NCBI GenBank assembly: GCA_947480015.1
Contig: CANKBS010000001.1
Span: forward strand, 208,367-272,366
Reading direction: 5' to 3'
DNA from: Sphingobacteriaceae bacterium
GTDB lineage: Bacteria; Bacteroidota; Bacteroidia; B-17B0; Aurantibacillaceae
Length of the DNA stretch: 64,000 bases
Shown here: positions 60,270 through 64,000 of the stretch, one piece after another
Layout: each line of letters opens with the position of its first letter
Position numbering within the stretch: the first letter of the stretch is position 1
Program-made: the position numbers and the translations under genes
The notes under the pieces: generated by a model
Database searches by the model: none
Seen by the model: the letters and a program-made list of their open reading frames with translations, nothing else
Told to the model about the DNA's origin: nothing

Positions 60270-60674
60270 TTGACAAAAGAAGCAGTTGATAAAGTAACTT
60301 ATGAGTTGCTGGGCGCTGCGATGAACATTCACAAAACAATGGGCAGAGGTCTTATGGAAAGCGTTTATCATGAATGTATGAAAGTGGAACTTCAGAAAAA
60401 GAAATTAGAATTTCATACAGAACTGAGCATTCCGGTCTTCTATGATGAAAAGAAATTAGCTGTTCGCTTTCGTTGCGATTTGTTTGTGGAAAACTGTTTA
60501 GTAGTAGAGTTGAAAGCGGTGAGCAGATTTGCAGTGGAACACGAAGCAAAAGTCTTAAATTACATGAGACTGTTGGAAGCACCTAAAGGAATCTTAATCA
60601 ATTTTAATTGTGGCAATATTTTTCGCGAAGGGCAAAAAACATTGGTAAATGATATTTATGCAAAACTTAAATAA
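60270..60674 (+). CDS. GxxExxY protein (PD-(D/E)XK nuclease-like)
   Basis: A 134-residue protein of the GxxExxY family: GAAMNIHKTMGRGLMESVYHECM contains the signature (given in part; G-R-G-L-M-E-S-V-Y), then ELSIPVFYDEKKLAVRFRCDLFVENCLVVELKAV, which holds the D...ExK-like core (D in RCDLF, E/K in ELKAV). The fold is PD-(D/E)XK-like, but catalytic activity and biological role are unknown; members occur next to polysaccharide loci and in integrative elements. TTG start at 60270 (a Met-equivalent before TKEAVDKV). It lies directly upstream of the 10-bp repeat array. Confidence 0.85.
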   Translation: MTKEAVDKVTYELLGAAMNIHKTMGRGLMESVYHECMKVELQKKKLEFHTELSIPVFYDEKKLAVRFRCDLFVENCLVVELKAVSRFAVEHEAKVLNYMRLLEAPKGILINFNCGNIFREGQKTLVNDIYAKLK

Positions 60675-60690
60675 AACATCTAGCACCTTG

Positions 60691-60790
60691 ACACCCTATG
60701 TGTCCCTAAGTACCCCTATGTTTTCCTACGTACCCCTATGTTTTCCTATGTGTTACTATGTGTTCCTATGTGCCCCTATGTGTTCCTATG
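60691..60790 (+). repeat. Ten-copy tandem array of a 10-bp unit (consensus TGTTCCTATG)
   Basis: Ten consecutive 10-bp units from 60691 to 60790, each ending CTATG or a close variant (CTAAG, CTACG). Units 5 to 10 are the best preserved. The A-T-G of the last unit is the start codon of the UpxY gene. The array abuts the GxxExxY gene by 16 bases. The complement of the unit (CATAGGAACA) resembles the CACATAAGAG units at 42668-42752. Confidence 0.92.
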
Positions 60791-61288
60791 TGTAGCTGGA
60801 AAGTTGTATATGTTTCATCGCGCGCGGAGAAGAAAGTGGCCGAACGTCTTAAGGAAAATGGCATTGAATGTTATATGCCAATGAAGAAGGAGTTAAAGCA
60901 ATGGAGTGACAGAAAAAAAATGGTTGAAAGCCCACTAATTAATGGTTATGTATTTGTGAATCCTTCAGCCCTCGATCGCGATAAGGTCCTACAATATTCA
61001 GGTGTACTTCACTATGTGAGATATAATTCAGGCGACGCTATTGTAAGGGACATTGAAATTGAAGCCTTACGTTCCATTGAACAAAAGGGCTACTTTGTAA
61101 ATGCTGAATTTTCGAAGCCATTGAATACCGGTGACCGTGTGAGCATTGAATACGGCCCCTTTAAAGGACTTTTTGGCTCAGTGAAAACACAAGCCAAAGA
61201 AAGTATTTATACGATAAGTATTGAAGGTATTGGTTATGACCTCACGGTGAGGGTTCCGGAAGAAGTGTTGGTGAAACGAAAGCCTTAA
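60788..61288 (+). CDS. UpxY-family transcription antiterminator (NusG-like)
   Basis: A 166-residue NusG paralogue. UpxY proteins in Bacteroides bind RNA polymerase and prevent early termination in the capsule operon downstream of their own gene. The N-terminal NGN domain runs from SWKVVYVSSRAEKKVAERL through CYMPMKKELKQW, KMVESPLINGYVFV and a KOW-type domain near residue 125 (LNTGDRVSIEYGPFKGLFGSV). The ATG at 60788 (MCSWKVVY) is favoured by family similarity; the ten upstream in-frame codons are simply the repeat array. It marks the head of a polysaccharide locus. Confidence 0.92.
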   Translation: MCSWKVVYVSSRAEKKVAERLKENGIECYMPMKKELKQWSDRKKMVESPLINGYVFVNPSALDRDKVLQYSGVLHYVRYNSGDAIVRDIEIEALRSIEQKGYFVNAEFSKPLNTGDRVSIEYGPFKGLFGSVKTQAKESIYTISIEGIGYDLTVRVPEEVLVKRKP

Positions 61289-61329
61289 ATTTTGAACTAA
61301 GTTTTTAAAAAAAAGCGTTAATAAATTAA

Positions 61330-61515
61330 ATGATTAATGAAGTTGAAATGGAAGAACACTGGGATTTAGTTATTGAGCCAAAATCCATAAGCTCAACCTC
61401 AACCTCAACCTCAACCTCAGCCTCAACCTCAACCTCAGCCTCAACCTCAACCTCAGCCTCAACCTCAGCCTCAACCTCAACCTCAGCCTCAACCTCAACC
61501 TCAACCTCAACCTAA
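61330..61515 (+). pseudogene. Probable Wzm-type ABC-2 permease N-terminal remnant fused to a microsatellite
   Basis: The first 20 residues (MINEVEMEEHWDLVIEPKSI) resemble the N-terminus of polysaccharide-export ABC permeases (Wzm family), whose start often reads like W-(D/T)-x-V-I-(E/K)-P-K before a cytoplasmic helix. What follows is not protein-like: twenty in-frame ST/SA dipeptides from the hexamer array at 61393-61512, then a stop three bases later. The membrane domain is absent. A recombination or assembly join inside the gene is plausible. If the resemblance is fortuitous, the ORF is spurious. A real microsatellite is certain either way. Confidence 0.5.
61393..61512 (+). repeat. Hexanucleotide microsatellite, 20 copies of TCA(A/G)CC
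   Basis: Fifteen TCAACC and five TCAGCC units in perfect 6-bp phase, 120 bases. Since the period is a multiple of three, copy-number change would not shift the frame. The G-variant units are spaced irregularly, which suggests expansion by slippage and unit duplication. Confidence 0.97.
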
Positions 61516-61579
61516 AATGACTAACATCTTCCATAAAGCAGAAAAATCTTTGAAACGGTGTCTCCATGTATAAATTAAC

Positions 61580-61935
61580 ATGACAAAAAAAGAAACAATC
61601 ATCGTTCAGAACTTAAGCATTTCAATCATCGTTGCTAATGGGCAGGACTATATTTCACTTACTGACATTGCCCGGAATAAAAATGTTGAGGAACCGAAAG
61701 ATGTTGTGAAAAATTGGATGCGCAGCCGCTCTACAATTGAATTTTTAGGTCTGTGGGAGCAATTAAATAATACGCATTTCAAAGTGGTCGAATTCGACTC
61801 CTTTCTGGCAGAAGCAGGATTAATGCGTTTACACTCTCGCCTAGTAAATGGATTGAAAACACCAAAGCCATAGGCCTGATTACCAAAAGCGGCAACCAAG
61901 GCGGCACCTTCGCGCATAAAGACATCGCCTTTTAA
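61580..61935 (+). pseudogene. KilA-N domain protein, frameshifted and truncated
   Basis: The first 75 codons encode a KilA-N-type N-terminus: DYISLTDIARNK, DVVKNWMRSRSTIEFLGLWE and FKVVEFDSF. After EAG the frame changes: the original frame gives LMRLHSRLVNG and stops at 61873, while the shifted frame gives NAFTLSPSKWIENTKAIGLI, TKSGNQGGTFAHKDIAF and then a TAA at 61933-61935, matching the family's conserved end of the domain. A one-base loss near 61820 explains it. The family's remaining C-terminal part is absent. KilA-N proteins are phage-derived DNA-binding proteins. Confidence 0.82.
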
Positions 61936-61941
61936 TTCACC

Positions 61942-61984
61942 ACTAGTTGTGGTTTAAGAAGCGCTGAAAAATTTAACAACTAGT
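61942..61984. repeat. Short inverted repeat downstream of the KilA-N remnant
   Basis: ACTAGTTGT (61942-61950) and its exact complement ACAACTAGT (61976-61984) enclose 25 bases that include a further TTTAA/TTAA-type match. It may be part of a small mobile or repeat remnant; too short to classify. Confidence 0.45.
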
Positions 61985-62073
61985 CCGATTGCCATCGCAC
62001 TCATAGAAAAACAAATTTTTCATTTAGGGTTAACTAAAATAAATTACTCATCAGATTCTCTTCCAATTAAAAC

Positions 62074-63213
62074 TTGCCAATTAAAAAAATAAATATTCTT
62101 CCGAACAAAAAGCCATTAAAAAACAGCTTATACGGGGAAATTAAAAACATTTTAAACCTGGCGAGAAACGAAGCCGTAAGGGCAGTTAACGCCGCTATGG
62201 TTATTGCCTATTGGGAAATAGGAAAACGAATTGTTGAAGTTGAACAGAAGGGTAGTAATAAAGCCGATTACGGTGAGTATTTACTGCGAGATCTTGCCCA
62301 AAAATTAACAGAAGATTTCGGAAAGGGTTTCGACGAAAGGGAATTGAGAAAAATGAGGCAGTTTTTTTTACTGTTTTCAATTCGGGACGCAGCGAGTCCC
62401 GAATCACAAAAAAAAACGCCCTTAATAAAACAAAACTCAGGCAATCGCTTAACAAATCAAAGTAAACCAACAACAAGTAGTTTACGTAAGGAATTAAGTT
62501 GGACTCACTATAGACATTTGATGAGAGTCGAAAACACCAAGGCCCGTGAGTATTATACGAATGAAGCAGCTGATTGCAATTGGAGTACCAGGAGTTTAGA
62601 ACGTCAAATAAATTCACTCTATTACGAAAGACTTTTATCTTCAAAAAATAAAAAAGCACTTATTCGAAAAGCTAATACTGAAGCTAAAAAAGATGAACCT
62701 TCAATTTTGGATTTTGTAAAAGACCCCTATGTTCTTGAATTCATTAAACTTAAACCAAATACAACACTTTTTGAGAAAGAACTTGAAACAGAATTACTTA
62801 CTAAACTTCAATTATTCTTACTTGAATTAGGAAAAGGATTCTCTTTTGTTGGCCGTCAACAAAGAATTTCTGCTGATGGGGAACATTTCTACGTCGACCT
62901 GGTTTTTTATAATTATATCCTAAAATGTTTTGTGTTGATTGATTTAAAAATGGGAAAATTAAATCATGCAGATATTGGCCAAATGGATTTGTATGTAAGA
63001 TATTATGAGGACCAGATAAAACAAATAACAGACAACCCTACCATAGGAATCATCCTCTGTACCGAAAAAAATGAAGCCATAGTAAAATACTCGATACTTA
63101 AGGGAAGTAAGCATCTTTTTGCTTCAAAGTACAAGCTTTATTTACCAAGTGAAAAAGAATGGATTGCTGAATTGGAGACTGAATTGAAACAATTGAAACA
63201 GAAGCCTAAATAA
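62074..63213 (+). CDS. DUF1016-type PD-(D/E)XK nuclease (YhcG family) with in-frame insertion
   Basis: A 379-residue putative nuclease. The N-terminal DUF1016 domain starts around residue 18 (GEIKNILNLARNEAVRAVN, YWEIGKRIVEVEQ, YLLRDLAQKL) and the C-terminal PD-(D/E)XK domain has FYVDLVFYN and FVLIDLKMGKLNHADIGQMD. Compared with the family pattern FPIRDALRxELSWTHYR, here about 30 residues (roughly 107-138, SPESQKK to SSLRK) are inserted after FSIRDAA, encoded around a perfect 9-bp-arm palindrome at 62380-62404. The frame is kept. TTG start at 62074. Family members are linked to mobile elements and to restriction or defence; the function here is unknown. Confidence 0.82.
   Translation: MPIKKINILPNKKPLKNSLYGEIKNILNLARNEAVRAVNAAMVIAYWEIGKRIVEVEQKGSNKADYGEYLLRDLAQKLTEDFGKGFDERELRKMRQFFLLFSIRDAASPESQKKTPLIKQNSGNRLTNQSKPTTSSLRKELSWTHYRHLMRVENTKAREYYTNEAADCNWSTRSLERQINSLYYERLLSSKNKKALIRKANTEAKKDEPSILDFVKDPYVLEFIKLKPNTTLFEKELETELLTKLQLFLLELGKGFSFVGRQQRISADGEHFYVDLVFYNYILKCFVLIDLKMGKLNHADIGQMDLYVRYYEDQIKQITDNPTIGIILCTEKNEAIVKYSILKGSKHLFASKYKLYLPSEKEWIAELETELKQLKQKPK
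62380..62404. repeat. Perfect palindromic hairpin inside a coding region
   Basis: ATTCGGGAC (62380-62388), loop GCAGCGA, GTCCCGAAT (62396-62404). Lies within the nuclease gene in frame. A shorter hairpin with the same core, TCCCGAA-CGCGT-TTCGGGA, lies at 63230-63248 after the gene's stop. Confidence 0.9.
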
Positions 63214-63229
63214 TACTAACCACAACTTG

Positions 63230-63248
63230 TCCCGAACGCGTTTCGGGA
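63230..63248. repeat. Palindrome TCCCGAA/TTCGGGA after the nuclease gene
   Basis: TCCCGAA (63230-63236), five-base loop, TTCGGGA (63242-63248), 17 bases after the nuclease stop. No T run follows, so it is not an obvious intrinsic terminator. Confidence 0.6.
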
Positions 63249-63301
63249 TAGATACATAGAAGGAATAGAAAAGAATGAATAGCAAAACCCATAATACAGA
63301 A

Positions 63302-63352
63302 AACATAGAATTTGAAGCAAAGTTTCAAATATATGTGGCTCTATGTCCTATG
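63302..63352. repeat. Degenerate hairpin and CTATG repeat before the truncated DUF1016 gene
   Basis: ACATAGAATTTGAA...TTTCAAATATATGT can form a hairpin (63302-63337), followed by GGCTCTATGTCCTATG, which echoes the TGTTCCTATG units of the array at 60691-60790. Confidence 0.45.
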
Positions 63353-63366
63353 CCGCAAATCAATTA

Positions 63367-63729
63367 ATGAATTCCGTTAAAAATAAAAACACGCTTTCAG
63401 CATTAATTAAGCAGATTCGATCACTTGTTGAAGGAGCACGGTATAATGTTGCCCGAAACATCAACAAGGAAATTCTGAATACCTATTGGCAAGTAGGGAA
63501 ACACATTGTTGAATATGAACAAGCTGGGAATATAAAGGCAACTTATGGTAAACAATTACTTATAAATCTCTCTAAGGAACTTTCTTTAGAATTGGGCAAA
63601 GGTTTTTCCCGTTCAAATCTCAGTTATATGAGATTGTTCTACCAACGTTATCAAAAAAGTGAGGCAGTGTCTCACAAATTGACTTGGTCGCATTATTTTG
63701 AACTTTTAAAAATAGTTTGTTTTAAATGA
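63367..63729 (+). pseudogene. DUF1016 N-terminal domain fragment
   Basis: A 120-residue remnant (ATG at 63367; MNSVKNKNTL). It has the first part of the DUF1016 family (LIKQIRSLVEGARYNVARNIN, YWQVGKHIVEYEQ, LINLSKELS, LGKGFSRSNLSYMRLFYQRY, then KLTWSHYFELLKI) and then VCFK and a stop. Other members continue after LLKI for about 200 residues including the nuclease core, which is missing. The stop overlaps the ATG of the next gene. It is a second, diverged copy of the neighbouring family rather than a duplicate of it. Confidence 0.8.
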
Positions 63730-64000
63730 TAGTAATTATCGACTACGGCATAGGAAATTTAGCATCTGTTTTAAACATGTTCAAGAAGATTGGCGTTAAA
63801 GATGTCGTAGTTTCCGGTGATAAAGAAGTTATCTCAAAAGCCAACAAACTTTTATTACCCGGCGTTGGCTCCTTTGATGGCGGCATGGGTAATCTCGAAC
63901 AAAGTGGATTAATTCCCTTATTAAACGATAAAGCAATAAAAGAAAAAGTACCTGTTTTAGGCATTTGTTTAGGCATGCAAATGCTTAGCAAAAAAAGTGA
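63726..64000 (+). CDS. hisH: Imidazole glycerol phosphate synthase subunit HisH-like (possibly WbuY-type), 5' part
   Basis: Only the first 91 codons are in the window. Glutamine-amidotransferase features: IDYGIGNLASV at the N-terminus, LLLPGVGSFDGGM and the nucleophile-elbow cysteine in LGICLGMQML. HisH supplies ammonia to HisF in histidine synthesis. In polysaccharide loci homologues (WbuY/LpsA-like) work with WbuZ and WbuX to make acetamidino groups on sugars; because UpxY lies 3 kb upstream, that alternative is favoured here. Downstream sequence would decide. Its start overlaps the truncated DUF1016 stop. Confidence 0.8.
   Translation, partial: MIVIIDYGIGNLASVLNMFKKIGVKDVVVSGDKEVISKANKLLLPGVGSFDGGMGNLEQSGLIPLLNDKAIKEKVPVLGICLGMQMLSKKS

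Noticed and set aside
60691..60790. CRISPR-like array in front of UpxY
   Set aside because: Units are 10 bases with no unique spacers, so it is a simple tandem repeat and not a CRISPR array.
61370..61567. Minus-strand open frame of Arg-Leu repeats
   Set aside because: Reverse reading of the hexamer microsatellite, not a protein.
61942..61984. Insertion-sequence terminal inverted repeats
   Set aside because: Only 9-bp arms around 25 bases, no transposase between them and no target duplication visible.

Overview
The window is a chromosomal segment of a member of the Bacteroidota. The evidence is lineage-specific: type IX secretion C-terminal signals of both type A and type B, families largely confined to this phylum (DUF5686, DUF6029, Omp28-like, DUF4159, DUF1599, BT_3928-like DoxX/MauE, DUF5683), an UpxY antiterminator, promoters of the TTTG-N17-20-TAnnTTTG type, no clear Shine-Dalgarno sequences, and an AT-rich composition. 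Genus cannot be read from the sequence. No tRNA, rRNA, intact insertion sequence or CRISPR array was seen.

Positions 1-58,000 are mostly core genome. 1-4,430: 5' tip of an S1-domain RNA-binding protein gene, a DMT transporter, rplU-rpmA, serS, a lipoprotein gene and ybeY. 4,430-11,200 (minus): a TonB-like protein, a catalytic/non-catalytic M16 peptidase pair, a DUF5686 outer-membrane protein and a DUF4159 protein. 11,270-19,000: folP back to back with a DUF1599 gene, a DoxX/MauE membrane protein, a fatty acid desaturase, a chagasin-like inhibitor, a large VWA/BatA-like membrane protein and fabG. 19,200-31,000: a giant Cys-rich adhesin with a type B secretion signal, sucC, two small exported proteins, panB, a frameshifted S74-type surface protein, and an Omp28/DUF6029/TlpA group. 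31,200-40,500: hemL-pgk-ispF, a secreted PHP-domain protein, tsaC, then hpt-adk-obgE (Adk carries a long histone-H1-like tail) and rpmI-rplT. 40,680-51,900: corA-rsmI, an MsbA-type exporter, rbfA, LolC/E-like and LolD-like genes, a Rieske protein, a YihY-DUF5683-dapB operon and an SLC13 transporter. 51,900-58,000: a BioF-like enzyme between two copies of a GC-rich structured repeat, a PAP2 phosphatase, TerC and two unknown proteins.

From about 58,300 to the end the window becomes the front of a surface-polysaccharide locus used as an insertion hotspot. In order: an 18-bp palindrome and promoter, a winged-helix regulator, an AbiEii-type toxin-antitoxin pair, a GxxExxY protein, an array of ten 10-bp repeats whose last unit supplies the start codon of UpxY, a 20-copy hexamer microsatellite fused to what looks like the first 20 residues of a Wzm polysaccharide exporter, a broken KilA-N gene, a DUF1016-type PD-(D/E)XK nuclease carrying an in-frame palindromic insertion, a truncated second DUF1016 gene, and the start of a hisH/wbuY-like amidotransferase that probably belongs to the sugar-biosynthesis part beyond the window.

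The intergenic regions hold several unnamed repeat families: GC-rich paired-hairpin elements (with one compensatory base change between two copies), 10-bp-period CACATA(A/G)GAA repeats, and AT-rich CTAAAAACTAAACACTAA strings. I found no clearly new multi-gene system; the most unusual items are the repeat families, the Adk fusion and the mosaic entry to the polysaccharide locus.
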